From Paranoxybacillus sp035645275 (GTDB taxonomy: Bacteria > Bacillota > Bacilli > Bacillales > Anoxybacillaceae): DNA of 64,000 nt. The position numbers and the translations under genes were made by a program. Where the stretch lies: positions 1-64,000 of the forward strand of contig DASQMX010000002.1 in assembly GCA_035645275.1 (NCBI GenBank), in the 5' to 3' direction. Under the pieces are notes generated by a model. That model saw only the letters and a list, made by a program, of their open reading frames with translations. It searched no databases and had not been told where the DNA came from. Shown one piece after another: positions 1 through 8,319 of the stretch (position 1 is the stretch's first letter; every line of letters begins with the position of its first letter).

Positions 1-2
1 TA

Positions 3-131
3 TACCGTTTCACCTTCATCGAATTTTCTCGCCGCTTGAGTCAGAATACTCTACCTAAAGAGGTGCGCGCCGAAATTCACTGGTACCTCCTACATAGGGG
101 GAGTCTAAACTTCTTTAATGGAAAAATTTAG
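3..131 (+). CDS. C-terminal end of an unidentified protein (partial, cut by window edge)
   Basis: An open frame enters from the left edge and gives 42 residues before a TAG stop. The visible tail contains RFTFIEFSRRL and ends in LNFFNGKI. It reads like a real protein end: mixed charged and aromatic residues, and it converges with the following minus-strand gene only 25 bases away. I do not recognise the family. YfkD, a neighbour of yfkAB in B. subtilis, is a positional guess only. Confidence 0.35.
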   Translation, partial: YRFTFIEFSRRLSQNTLPKEVRAEIHWYLLHRGSLNFFNGKI

Positions 132-155
132 ATAATCAACATTCGTGCAGACCCC

Positions 156-1280
156 TCATTTTGTAATATTTGCTTTTCTTACGGTAAAATCGACATCACG
201 ATAATAACTGTTTTTGACAAGTACGTTTGGACCTAGGCATTGAACAGCTGGGCAATGGCAGTTTAATTGTTTGGCAAGAGATGAATTCATCCATTTTTCA
301 TATGCTTCAAGAAGAGTATTATGCTGAATATTGCCAAGAATTGGTTCATCGCCAAAATCTGTAACGATAATATCGCCTGTAAAGATATTGACATTTAAGC
401 GTGAACGTCCATCTGGATCGTTGCGAACCGTCACATTTTTGCTTGAATACAATCGTTTCAACAGCGCTAAATCCTCTTCTTTATCACTGCATGGATAAAA
501 AGGAAGTGTGCCAAAAAGCATCCATACATTTTCATCGCGGATGTCGAGCAAATGATGGATCGCTTCGCGTAATTCATCAAGACTTAACGTTTCAAGCGCG
601 CTGGCAAAGTCGCTCGGATACATTGGGTGCACTTCGTGGCGTTTACAATGCATCTCATCGACAATTTGGCGGTGAATCTTTTCTAAATGCGGCAATGTAC
701 GTTTATTCAGCATCGTTTCCGCCGATACGATAACCCCCATTTTCGCAAGTGCTCTAGCATTTTCAATCATCCGTTCAAAATATTTTTCTCTCTGGGCAAT
801 TGTCGGCTTGCGTTCCATCATTGCAAATCCGCCTTCAACGAAATCTTCCACTGTACCCCAGTTATGCGAAATATGCAACACATCTAAATAAGGAATAATT
901 TTTTCATAGCGCTCAAGTTCAAGTGTCAAATTCGAATTGATTTGTGTGCGCACGCCCCGCTCATGAGCATATTTTAAAAGAGGAACAACATATTCGTTTA
1001 CCGATTTAAGAGAAAGCATTGGCTCTCCGCCAGTAATGCTTAATGAGCGAAGATGCGGTATTTCTTCAAGTCGTTGAATGAGCAAATCTAGCGGCAATGC
1101 CTCCGGGTCCTTTGTTTGCAATGTATACCCAACTGCGCAATGTTCACAACGCATATTGCATAAAGTAGTGGTTGTAAATTCAATGTTCGTTAATTGCAAT
1201 TTACCATACTGCTCAATATCTAAATACGCTTCCCACGGATCGTAGTTTGGAGTAATTGGTTGGAGTGTAAGGCTATTCAT
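156..1280 (-). CDS. yfkAB: Radical SAM protein YfkAB (CxCxxxxC type)
   Basis: A 374-residue radical-SAM enzyme. The cluster-binding motif CNMRCEHC lies near residues 42-49 and should hold a [4Fe-4S] cluster that cleaves S-adenosylmethionine. The segment SITGGEPML matches the SAM-contacting GGE motif. Near the C-terminus is CHCPAVQC, the CxCxxxxC signature that defines the YfkAB subfamily and suggests an auxiliary metal site. The start is ATG with GAGGAG about 8 bases upstream. The substrate of the family is unknown, so only the general chemistry can be stated. The gene stands alone on the minus strand, divergent from the fumarase gene. In B. subtilis the homologue also sits close to pdaA, which supports the chromosomal context. 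Confidence 0.9.
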   Translation of the reverse strand: MNSLTLQPITPNYDPWEAYLDIEQYGKLQLTNIEFTTTTLCNMRCEHCAVGYTLQTKDPEALPLDLLIQRLEEIPHLRSLSITGGEPMLSLKSVNEYVVPLLKYAHERGVRTQINSNLTLELERYEKIIPYLDVLHISHNWGTVEDFVEGGFAMMERKPTIAQREKYFERMIENARALAKMGVIVSAETMLNKRTLPHLEKIHRQIVDEMHCKRHEVHPMYPSDFASALETLSLDELREAIHHLLDIRDENVWMLFGTLPFYPCSDKEEDLALLKRLYSSKNVTVRNDPDGRSRLNVNIFTGDIIVTDFGDEPILGNIQHNTLLEAYEKWMNSSLAKQLNCHCPAVQCLGPNVLVKNSYYRDVDFTVRKANITK

Positions 1281-1453
1281 CGTATTCTCCTCTTCTTTTT
1301 AATGAATTGATAAACTAACGTTAATTATGTAAAACAATGTAGAATGTTGTCAAATTCCTTGCCGATAAATTCAGATGGCAAGAGAGGATACTTTTGGGCA
1401 ATGCCGTATAGGAAAAAGGCCTACAATTAAAATATTGAAAAAACAGGCTGAAT

Positions 1454-1585
1454 ATGTTTCTAAATGTTATTGATTCTATCAATCCTAAATCAGCCAAATT
1501 AGCGGATATTGAGCGTCTCATTCAAATGATGAATGATTTAGAAGGTAAAAGTGAACAATTTAAAAATTGGCAAAAGCCGCTATGA
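1454..1585 (+). pseudogene. Remnant of an SE1561-family small protein gene
   Basis: The frame gives 43 residues from an internal ATG, including MFLNVIDSINP and ADIERLIQMMNDLEGK. These resemble the C-terminal two thirds of the small (about 60-70 residue) SE1561-family proteins of Bacillales. Reading upstream in the same frame continues the family pattern (KNRLN) but meets TGA at 1436-1438 and TAG a little further up. The N-terminus is therefore broken unless translation starts at the internal ATG, which lacks a good ribosome site. A weak hairpin with a T-run follows near 1573-1600. The family assignment is from memory of the motif and is moderately certain. Function is unknown. Confidence 0.5.
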
Positions 1586-1632
1586 CAAGCAGGCTTTTTC
1601 TTTTTAAGTATGGTGTTCCATTTTGAATCGCT

Positions 1633-1661
1633 TTTCATACTCAGCGAAAAAGGAGTATAAT
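1633..1661 (+). promoter_or_regulatory. Possible sigma-A promoter of the fumarase gene
   Basis: TATAAT at 1656-1661 is preceded at 17 bases by TTTCAT (1633-1638), a weak -35 match. It lies about 60 bases before the GTG start of the fumarase gene. The -10 is perfect; the -35 is poor, so this is tentative. Confidence 0.4.
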
Positions 1662-1723
1662 AAACGAAGGTAGTATTCTAAATATTAGTACATATTTTGA
1701 ACAAAGGGGAAGGGGCGTTAACT

Positions 1724-3271
1724 GTGGAAAAGTTTCAAGAAAGTATGTATAAGCTGATCGTAGAAACGTCTACAAAATTGCCGAAAGATGTGCGCCGTGC
1801 CATCGCCCGTGCAAAAGCAAAAGAGAATGCGGGAACGCGCGCTGCAATGGCATTAACGACCATCGCCGGCAATATTAAAATGGCAGACGAAAATGTATCG
1901 CCAATTTGCCAAGACACAGGACTTCCGACATTTAAAATTAAAGTTCCTGTCGGTGTCAACCAAATTAAAATGAAAGAAGCGATTCGAAACGCAATCGCTC
2001 AAGCGACAAAAGATGGAAAGCTTCGTCCAAACTCTGTTGATTCATTAACAGGAGAAAACAGCGGCGACAATCTTGGTGATGGTGTCCCTGTTATTAAATT
2101 TGAACAGTGGGAAAAAGATTATATCGATGTGCGTCTTATTTTAAAAGGCGGCGGCTGTGAAAATAAAAACATTCAATACAGCCTTCCTTGCGAATTGGAA
2201 GGATTAGGACGCGCCGGCCGCGATTTAGACGGCATTCGCAAATGTATTTTACATGCGGTTTACCAAGCGCAAGGACAAGGATGCAGCGCTGGTTTTATCG
2301 GCGTTGGTATCGGCGGTGACCGTTCTTCTGGCTATGATTTAGCGAAGGAACAGTTATTCCGTTCAGTTGACGATGTCAATCCAAATGAGGAACTTCGCCA
2401 ATTGGAAGAATATATTATGGAAAATGCGAATAAGCTCGGTATCGGTACGATGGGGTTTGGCGGCGAAACAACGCTTCTTGGCTGTAAAATCGGTGTGATG
2501 CACCGCATCCCGGCAAGCTTCTTCGTTTCCGTTGCTTACAACTGTTGGGCGTTTCGTCGTTTAGGTGTTAAAGTCGACCCAGAAACAGGTGACATTATTG
2601 AATGGCTGTATCAAGAAGGAGAAGACGTTGATTTTGCGAAAGAGTTAGAAAAGGCAGAAGAAAAGACTTCTGTAAACATCGGAGAAACTCACGAATTTGT
2701 TCTAGAAGCACCAATTACGGAAGAACAAATTCGTCAGCTTAAAGTCGGTGACGTTGTCCGCATTAACGGCATGATTTATACAGGCCGCGACGCGATTCAT
2801 AAACATTTAATGGATCATGATTCTCCAGTTGATTTAAATGGACAAATTATTTACCATTGCGGACCGGTGATGTTGAAAGATGAAAACGGGAAATGGCATG
2901 TAAAGGCAGCAGGGCCGACAACGAGCATTCGCGAGGAGCCTTATCAAGGGGAAATTATGAAAAAGTTTGGCATTCGTGCTGTTATCGGTAAAGGCGGTAT
3001 GGGGGCAAAAACGCTCGCGGCGTTGAAAGAGCATGGCGGTGTTTACTTAAATGCCATCGGCGGAGCAGCGCAATATTATGCTGACTGTATTAAGTCCGTT
3101 GAAGGAGTCGACTTCTTAGAGTTCGGTATTCCAGAAGCGATGTGGCATTTAAGAGTAGAAAACTTTACAGCCGTTGTCACAATGGACTCACACGGAAACA
3201 GCTTACATGAAGATGTGGAAAAATCATCATTGGAAAAGTTAGCGCAATTTAAAGAACCGGTATTTAAGTAA
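1724..3271 (+). CDS. fumA: Class I fumarate hydratase (iron-sulfur)
   Basis: About 515 residues. It hydrates fumarate to malate in the TCA cycle. It belongs to the oxygen-sensitive [4Fe-4S] class I family, not the FumC type. The N-terminal alpha-like domain (to about residue 270) carries cysteines in ISPICQDTG, GGGCENKN and GQGCSAGF, consistent with cluster ligands. The C-terminal beta-like domain (about 330-510) contains GDVVRINGMIYTGRD and IGKGGMGAKT. Both domains are fused in one chain, as is normal for single-subunit class I enzymes. I chose the GTG at 1724 because AAAGGGGAAGGGG sits just upstream; the longer frame from TTG at 1697 would bury this ribosome site. The gene is monocistronic and followed by a clear terminator. 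Confidence 0.93.
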   Translation: MEKFQESMYKLIVETSTKLPKDVRRAIARAKAKENAGTRAAMALTTIAGNIKMADENVSPICQDTGLPTFKIKVPVGVNQIKMKEAIRNAIAQATKDGKLRPNSVDSLTGENSGDNLGDGVPVIKFEQWEKDYIDVRLILKGGGCENKNIQYSLPCELEGLGRAGRDLDGIRKCILHAVYQAQGQGCSAGFIGVGIGGDRSSGYDLAKEQLFRSVDDVNPNEELRQLEEYIMENANKLGIGTMGFGGETTLLGCKIGVMHRIPASFFVSVAYNCWAFRRLGVKVDPETGDIIEWLYQEGEDVDFAKELEKAEEKTSVNIGETHEFVLEAPITEEQIRQLKVGDVVRINGMIYTGRDAIHKHLMDHDSPVDLNGQIIYHCGPVMLKDENGKWHVKAAGPTTSIREEPYQGEIMKKFGIRAVIGKGGMGAKTLAALKEHGGVYLNAIGGAAQYYADCIKSVEGVDFLEFGIPEAMWHLRVENFTAVVTMDSHGNSLHEDVEKSSLEKLAQFKEPVFK

Positions 3272-3283
3272 AATATATCTTTA

Positions 3284-3316
3284 AACCGCTGGCATTTAAT
3301 GCTGGCGGTTTTTTGT
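3284..3316 (+). terminator. Rho-independent terminator after fumA
   Basis: An AACCGC...GCGGTT stem with inner TGGCA/TGCTG pairing is followed by a run of T just after the fumarase stop codon. Confidence 0.85.
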
Positions 3317-3392
3317 TTGTAAAAAATGGATTGATTAAAGTTTCAAAGAAAGAAAAACCTATGTCTAGCCACATTTTTAGGGGGAGATAACA

Positions 3393-4199
3393 GTGAAAAA
3401 AATCGCCATTACTTTTTCGCTATTTCTTAGCTTCGTGTATACATTCATACCATATGAAGCGAATGCTGTTTCAAACAAAGCAATCCATTGGGGTTTTAAA
3501 AAAAGCGAGAACCATAAGCCGCCTTCTGCCGGAAAGGAACTAGACAGCTTGCTTGCCAAATATGATGCCTTTTATTTAGGAAATCCCCACAAAAAAGAAA
3601 TTTATTTAACGTTTGATAATGGCTATGAAAATAATTATACGGCGAAAATATTAGACATCTTAAAAGAAAAAAAGGTTCCGGCTACGTTTTTTGTAACAGG
3701 GCATTATCTAAAATCTGCCCCAGATTTGGTCAAACGAATGGTAAAAGAAGGCCATATTGTCGGAAATCACTCTTGGCATCATCCGGACTTAACGCAAGTA
3801 AGCGACGAAAAACTGCGTGAAGAATTGGAATCCGTTCGCCAAAAAACAGCAGAACTGACGGGGCAAAAAACGATGAATTATCTGCGCCCACCGCGCGGTA
3901 TTTTTAGCGAACGCACGATTGCCGTCGCAAGAGAGATGGGATATTACCACGTTTTTTGGTCGCTTGCATTTGTTGACTGGCATACGGATCAACAAAAGGG
4001 GTGGCAATACGCTTATAATAATATCATGAAGCAAATTCACCCGGGAGCGATTCTTTTACTTCATACCGTTTCGAAAGATAACGCTGATGCTTTGGCAAAA
4101 GTGATTGACGATTTGCGAAAACAAGGTTATACATTTAAGAGTCTTGATGATTTGATGTTAGAAAAAACGATGCCTCACCCATGGCTGTTTACCCTTTGA
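3393..4199 (+). CDS. pdaA: Polysaccharide deacetylase PdaA (muramic-delta-lactam synthesis)
   Basis: A 268-residue secreted NodB-type deacetylase. PdaA removes the N-acetyl group from muramic acid during spore cortex synthesis, giving the delta-lactam needed for germination. The GTG start follows a GGGGGAG site. An N-terminal signal peptide (KK then a hydrophobic stretch, residues about 3-25) exports it. Catalytic motifs are visible in order: TFDNGYE (about 73-79; the Asn in place of the second Asp is typical of PdaA), NHSWHHPDL (metal-binding His pair), RPPRG, and LLLHTV near the end. Length and motifs match B. subtilis PdaA. Neighbouring yfjP-like and rlmCD genes follow the B. subtilis order, supporting orthology. 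Confidence 0.93.
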   Translation: MKKIAITFSLFLSFVYTFIPYEANAVSNKAIHWGFKKSENHKPPSAGKELDSLLAKYDAFYLGNPHKKEIYLTFDNGYENNYTAKILDILKEKKVPATFFVTGHYLKSAPDLVKRMVKEGHIVGNHSWHHPDLTQVSDEKLREELESVRQKTAELTGQKTMNYLRPPRGIFSERTIAVAREMGYYHVFWSLAFVDWHTDQQKGWQYAYNNIMKQIHPGAILLLHTVSKDNADALAKVIDDLRKQGYTFKSLDDLMLEKTMPHPWLFTL

Positions 4200-4222
4200 G
4201 CATGTTGTTCAAAGGGTTTTTT
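4191..4222 (+). terminator. Terminator overlapping the pdaA stop codon
   Basis: The stem ACCCTTTGA (4191-4199) pairs with TCAAAGGGT (4209-4217), followed by six T. The stop codon of pdaA lies inside the 5' arm of the stem. Confidence 0.85.
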
Positions 4223-4252
4223 AGATGAATGAAGCGAACTTGCGAATATGAG

Positions 4253-4450
4253 TGTTGATTTATAACTATTTTCTCGGTAATTCACGCTTTTCTGCCATGA
4301 TACCCGAACGAGAACGCCGACGGACAAATCCGTTTGTCCGCAAAGCGTTCTCCGTTCGGGTTAGGCATGCGGGCGCATGCCCAGTCAGCTAAGCGTTTCG
4401 CTTAGCTGACTTCGGCAGAAAAGCTACTTAATTATATTGGTTAATAAACA
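4253..4450. repeat. Palindrome-rich MITE-like repeat, copy 1
   Basis: A 198-base element almost identical to 60691-60908. It begins TGTTGATT and ends TTGGTTAATAAACA, imperfect terminal inverted repeats. Inside are nested palindromes: GCTTTTCTGCC with GGCAGAAAAGC as the outer pair, CCCGAACG with CGTTCGGG, GGACAAATCC with a GTTTGTCC arm, GCATGC around GGGC, and GTCAGCTAAGCG with CGCTTAGCTGAC. No open reading frame. Non-autonomous mobile element is the likely nature; a structured RNA is the alternative. Confidence 0.75.
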
Positions 4451-4510
4451 CCTCTGAACTTGCTCAAGTTTTTGTTATGCTATAATGAAAAGAAAAAGGA
4501 ATGAACGTCG

Positions 4511-5377
4511 ATGTGGCAAGAACGAGTTGAAGTGCAGGCTCCTTATGATTTTTCCCGCGTTTTGGAGCGTTTGGCGCGTGACCCGCTGTCCAATATCAAT
4601 TTAAATAAGCAAGAAATTATCGTCCCGCTTTATATTCACGAGATCCCTGTAGCTGTTTCCGTACAAAGCATCGGGACAAAAGAAAAGCCGCATTTTCTTG
4701 TGACGGCTAAATATCAAGATTTAAAAGAAGAAATACTTGAGCGCATTTCTCATCTTTTTCAATGGAAAACGCCATTGGCAGCGATACATAACCACTTTTT
4801 AAACACAGAGTTAAAAGAAATTTTTATTCAGCATGAAGGCACGCCGCTTATTTTAGATTTTGACCTTTATTTTTGCTTAATGAAATGTCTCATTCATCAG
4901 CAATTAAATATGAAATTTGCTTATCGTCTCACCGAACGATTTGTAAAAACGTTCGGAAAAGAAATAGATGGTGTATGGTTTTACCCACGTCCGGAAGATA
5001 TTGCTGCATTAAGTTATGAAGATTTACGGCCATTACAGTTTAGTGGGCGCAAAGCGGAATATATCATTGATACATCAAGGCTCATTGCAGAGGGAAAGCT
5101 GAATTTAGAGAAGTTGACAGAGGCATCGGATGAAGAAGTGATGAAAGCGCTGCTTCCAATTCGTGGCATCGGGCCGTGGACAGTGCAAAATTTCCTTTTA
5201 TTCGGCCTTGGCCGCCCGAATCTTTTTCCGAAAGCCGATATTGGGATTCAAAATGCGATTAAGCAGCTTCTTCATCTCGAGCAAAAACCTTCCTATGAAC
5301 AAATGGAAGAGTTAAGCAAAAAATGGGAGCCATATTTAAGCTATGCTTCCTTATATTTATGGAGAAGTATTGAATAG
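4511..5377 (+). CDS. yfjP: AlkA-like DNA-3-methyladenine glycosylase II (YfjP type)
   Basis: A 288-residue base-excision repair glycosylase that removes alkylated purines from DNA. The N-terminal half (to about 120) is the AlkA-like variable domain. The C-terminal half is the HhH-GPD fold, with a helix-hairpin-helix at RGIGPWTVQNFLLFG and the catalytic aspartate in FPKADIG, about 20 residues downstream. Start ATG at 4511 is preceded by AAAAAGGAATG. The downstream rlmCD gene begins 11 bases after the stop and probably shares the transcript. Order pdaA, yfjP, rlmCD matches B. subtilis (pdaA...yfjP-yfjO). A short palindromic repeat separates it from pdaA. Confidence 0.9.
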   Translation: MWQERVEVQAPYDFSRVLERLARDPLSNINLNKQEIIVPLYIHEIPVAVSVQSIGTKEKPHFLVTAKYQDLKEEILERISHLFQWKTPLAAIHNHFLNTELKEIFIQHEGTPLILDFDLYFCLMKCLIHQQLNMKFAYRLTERFVKTFGKEIDGVWFYPRPEDIAALSYEDLRPLQFSGRKAEYIIDTSRLIAEGKLNLEKLTEASDEEVMKALLPIRGIGPWTVQNFLLFGLGRPNLFPKADIGIQNAIKQLLHLEQKPSYEQMEELSKKWEPYLSYASLYLWRSIE

Positions 5378-5388
5378 GAGTTAGGAAA

Positions 5389-6768
5389 ATGGAAAAAACA
5401 GCAATCAAAATCAAAAAGGGACAACAGTTTCCGCTTACCATTAAGCGGCTTGGCATCAATGGAGAAGGAGTAGGATATTTCAAAAAACAGGTCGTTTTTG
5501 TACCAGGGGCGCTTCCAGGCGAAGAAGTTGTCGTTGAGGCGACAAAAATTGAACCGAGATACGCGGAAGCGAAAATCAAAAAGATTCGTAAAAAATCCCC
5601 TTACCGCGTTCAACCACTTTGCCCTGTTTACGAGCAATGCGGCGGCTGTCAGCTTCAGCATCTAGATTATGAAGCGCAATTGAACGAAAAGCGCGACATT
5701 GTGATTCAGGCATTTGAACGTCATTGCCGCATTCCAATTGAAGAGTTGCATATAAAACCGACTATCGGCATGGACAACCCATGGAATTACCGCAATAAAA
5801 GCCAGTTTCAAGTCGGAAAGCAAAAAGGAAAGGTTATTGCGGGACTTTATGGGCTCAATTCTCATCAATTAATCGATATTTCTGAATGTTCTATTCAGCA
5901 TCAAGCCACAAATAAAGTAACGAAAATCGTAAAAATGATTTTGCAAGACTTGCAAATTCCGATTTATGATGAGCGAAAACGGACGGGACTTGTAAGAACC
6001 ATTGTTGCAAGGGTTGGTTTTCACACGGGAGATGTCCAGCTTGTATTGATTACAGCTGAGAAAGAAATTCCCCGTAAAGAATTGCTAGTCGCTGAAATTA
6101 AGCGCCGTCTTCCTGAAGTAAAGTCGATTGTACAAAATGTAAACGGACGGAAAACATCTCTTATTTTCGGTGAAGAAACGTTTTTGCTTGAAGGAGAAGA
6201 GTATATTCAAGAAGTATTAGGAGACTTGTCTTTTGAATTGTCAGCCCGGGCGTTCTTCCAGCTGAACCCTGTACAAACGGTAAAATTGTATGACGAAGTT
6301 AAAAAAGCCGCGACATTAACGGGCAGTGAAAAAGTAGTGGACGCTTATTGTGGTGTGGGAACCATTGGACTTTGGCTGGCAAAAGAAGCCGGGGAAGTCC
6401 GTGGTATGGATATCATTCCTGAAGCGATTGAAGATGCAAAGAAAAACGCGGCGAAACATGGCTTTACAAATACGTTGTATGAAGTGGGTAAAGCGGAAGT
6501 ATTGCTTCCAAAATGGGTAAAAGAAGGATGGAAACCGGATATCGTCGTTGTCGACCCGCCGCGAACAGGCTGTGATGAACAACTGCTAAAAACGATTCTT
6601 AAAGTAAAACCGCAAAAAATTGTGTATGTCTCTTGCAATCCATCCAGCCTGGCAAGAGACATCGACGTACTATCGAAATTTTATCAAGTTGAGTACATTC
6701 AGCCTGTCGATATGTTCCCTCATACCGCTCATGTGGAGTGTGTGGCGAAACTAATCTTGAAATTGTAG
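5389..6768 (+). CDS. rlmCD: 23S rRNA (uracil-5-)-methyltransferase RlmCD
   Basis: A 459-residue SAM-dependent methylase of the RumA/TrmA family. In B. subtilis the orthologue (YfjO) makes m5U at both 23S positions 747 and 1939. An N-terminal TRAM domain (about 8-66, containing KRLGINGEGVGYF) binds RNA. Cysteines in CPVYEQCGGC (about 76-85) with a later Cys fit the [4Fe-4S] cluster of the family. The SAM site is VVDAYCGVGTIG. VDPPRTGCD and VSCNPSSLARDI carry the catalytic loop and the nucleophilic Cys. The ATG has TAGGAGTTAGGAAA upstream. It is the second gene of a two-gene unit with the glycosylase. No frameshift or missing residue is seen. Confidence 0.93.
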   Translation: MEKTAIKIKKGQQFPLTIKRLGINGEGVGYFKKQVVFVPGALPGEEVVVEATKIEPRYAEAKIKKIRKKSPYRVQPLCPVYEQCGGCQLQHLDYEAQLNEKRDIVIQAFERHCRIPIEELHIKPTIGMDNPWNYRNKSQFQVGKQKGKVIAGLYGLNSHQLIDISECSIQHQATNKVTKIVKMILQDLQIPIYDERKRTGLVRTIVARVGFHTGDVQLVLITAEKEIPRKELLVAEIKRRLPEVKSIVQNVNGRKTSLIFGEETFLLEGEEYIQEVLGDLSFELSARAFFQLNPVQTVKLYDEVKKAATLTGSEKVVDAYCGVGTIGLWLAKEAGEVRGMDIIPEAIEDAKKNAAKHGFTNTLYEVGKAEVLLPKWVKEGWKPDIVVVDPPRTGCDEQLLKTILKVKPQKIVYVSCNPSSLARDIDVLSKFYQVEYIQPVDMFPHTAHVECVAKLILKL

Positions 6769-6773
6769 CCAAT

Positions 6774-7540
6774 TAATAAACTCTTGCCATTCACAATAAA
6801 CTCTTGCAAAAATCAAAATAAAGTTGTGCAAAAGGGCAGGAGCAAGGCAGGGGAAAGGAAAGAGGGAAAAGGGAAAATCCTTTATCCTCAAGCCTTTACC
6901 CTGTCTTTCTATCACAACTTTATTCTCAATCATAATAAAGTTCTGCCAGAAAAAATCGAATCAAAAATCGAGAAAATGAGCGATTCGTGAACGACTTTAT
7001 TATGAATGGAAAAATATAGGGAGCGTAGGAATGAGGGATGAAGGGGTGGGGAGTAGCAAGGGTTTATTATTACTGAACAGAAATTGTAAGGAATAAATAA
7101 AGTCCTGCCATATAAAATAAAGTCGTAGCAAAATCAAAATAAAGTTGTGCGAAAGGGCAGGAGCAAGGCAGGGGAAAGGAAAGAGGGAAAAGGAAAAACC
7201 CTTCATCCTCAAGTCTTTCCCCTCATTCCCTGTCACAATTTTATTCTCAATCATAATAAAGTTATGGCAGAAAAAATCGAATCAAAAATCGAGAAAATGA
7301 GTGATTTGTGCACGACTTTATTATAAATGGAAAAATATAGGGGGCGTAGGGATAAGGGGGGAAGGGGTGGGGAGTAGCAGGAGTTTATTATTACTGAACA
7401 GAAATTGTAGATAAAAAATAAACTCTTTCCAAAATCAAAATAAAGTTGTGCCAAAGGGCAGTGGAAAGAAGGAGAGAGGGAAAAGGGAAAATCCTTCTCC
7501 CTCAAACCTTTTCCCTGTTTTTATATCACGACTTTATTTT
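6774..7540. repeat. Array of direct/inverted AATAAAGTTGTG repeats (about 2.5 units of 300-320 bp)
   Basis: A non-coding block made of three related units (starting near 6774, 7095 and 7411; the last truncated). The motif AATAAAGTTGTG and variants occurs forward near 6815, 6934, 7096, 7116, 7138, 7255 and 7439, and inverted (CACAACTTTATT and variants) near 6913, 6991, 7234, 7311 and 7527. Forward copies are followed by GGGCAGG and a long purine tract (G/A over about 45 bases); the opposite side is pyrimidine-rich, so each unit can fold into large imperfect hairpins. Unit spacing is 321 then about 301 bases between equivalent motifs. No coding content is convincing; short frames here are artefacts of the repeats. 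Confidence 0.8.
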
Positions 7541-7718
7541 AAATCCTGAAATAAATGTGGATAACTTTTGTTGTTATCTCATTCATCGATGTGCTAATTT
7601 TTATTGGCATGGGTGTCTGTTATCGTTTATTGTTGATTTTTGACCAACTGAAAAAATAATCTTAAGGTGGTTTATTTTGTAATTATCGAATGCAATCGTT
7701 CGGGAAACAATGATTGAA

Positions 7719-8177
7719 TTACTTTGAACAAGTATTTATTATCTTTTCAAGCACAACAGGTCTAAATTTGTTTGTTGATGTATTGATTGCATGAACTATA
7801 ATACGAGTTGGTCTAAATCCAAATGAGATTTCCTCTTCTTGCCCTATCCAAGCAGTTTCTTGATGTTTGGTAATTGAATATAGTTGAAAAAACCAACTTA
7901 TTTGGTTCGGAATATACGCCAACACTTCATAGCCATCATAATTTCCAAAGGAAGACGATTTAGGTAAATGTAAAGCTTGAACACTCAAGCTTGTCTGTTT
8001 ATCATTAAATTTTCTTTCAATGTTATAACTATTCCCTCGCTCAAATAACTTGTTCCTTGATACGAGTGACCCCAAAATTCCTCGTGTTTTTTGTTTCCTG
8101 CTTATCATAAACACTTGTGTGTCACATTCCTCCGTTGTAATATTCATATTATAAGGATAATAATGGAAGAAGTTCAC
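7719..8177 (-). CDS. Hypothetical protein
   Basis: A 152-residue frame starting with GTG, or with an in-frame ATG ten codons later. AGGA lies shortly before the GTG. The sequence has no signal peptide or membrane segment and contains ordinary globular composition (for example YDGYEVLAYIP, SWFFQLYSITKH). I recognise no family. It is flanked by the repeat array on one side and a GGDEF gene on the other. It may be a real orphan gene or a decayed one; the weak ribosome site keeps confidence low. Confidence 0.4.
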   Translation of the reverse strand: MNFFHYYPYNMNITTEECDTQVFMISRKQKTRGILGSLVSRNKLFERGNSYNIERKFNDKQTSLSVQALHLPKSSSFGNYDGYEVLAYIPNQISWFFQLYSITKHQETAWIGQEEEISFGFRPTRIIVHAINTSTNKFRPVVLEKIINTCSK

Positions 8178-8319
8178 GGCGGATTCCTAATATTCAGGGA
8201 ATCTAAAAGGAAAACAAGAGATTAATATAGGTGTAATAAAGTAAAATATTAGAGAAAAAATCGTGCTATTATTGTAAAAATAAATATTTTTTGATTGCTC
8301 AAGAGGGGAAAAGCAAAAG

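Noticed and set aside
5259..5661. Two overlapping 106-codon minus-strand frames across the glycosylase/RlmCD junction
   Set aside because: They cross two well-supported genes, have low-complexity Phe-rich translations and no start signals.
6751..7643. Several 60-84 codon frames in the repeat array
   Set aside because: Their similar translations arise because the DNA repeats; stops and starts shift with each unit and there are no conserved ribosome sites.
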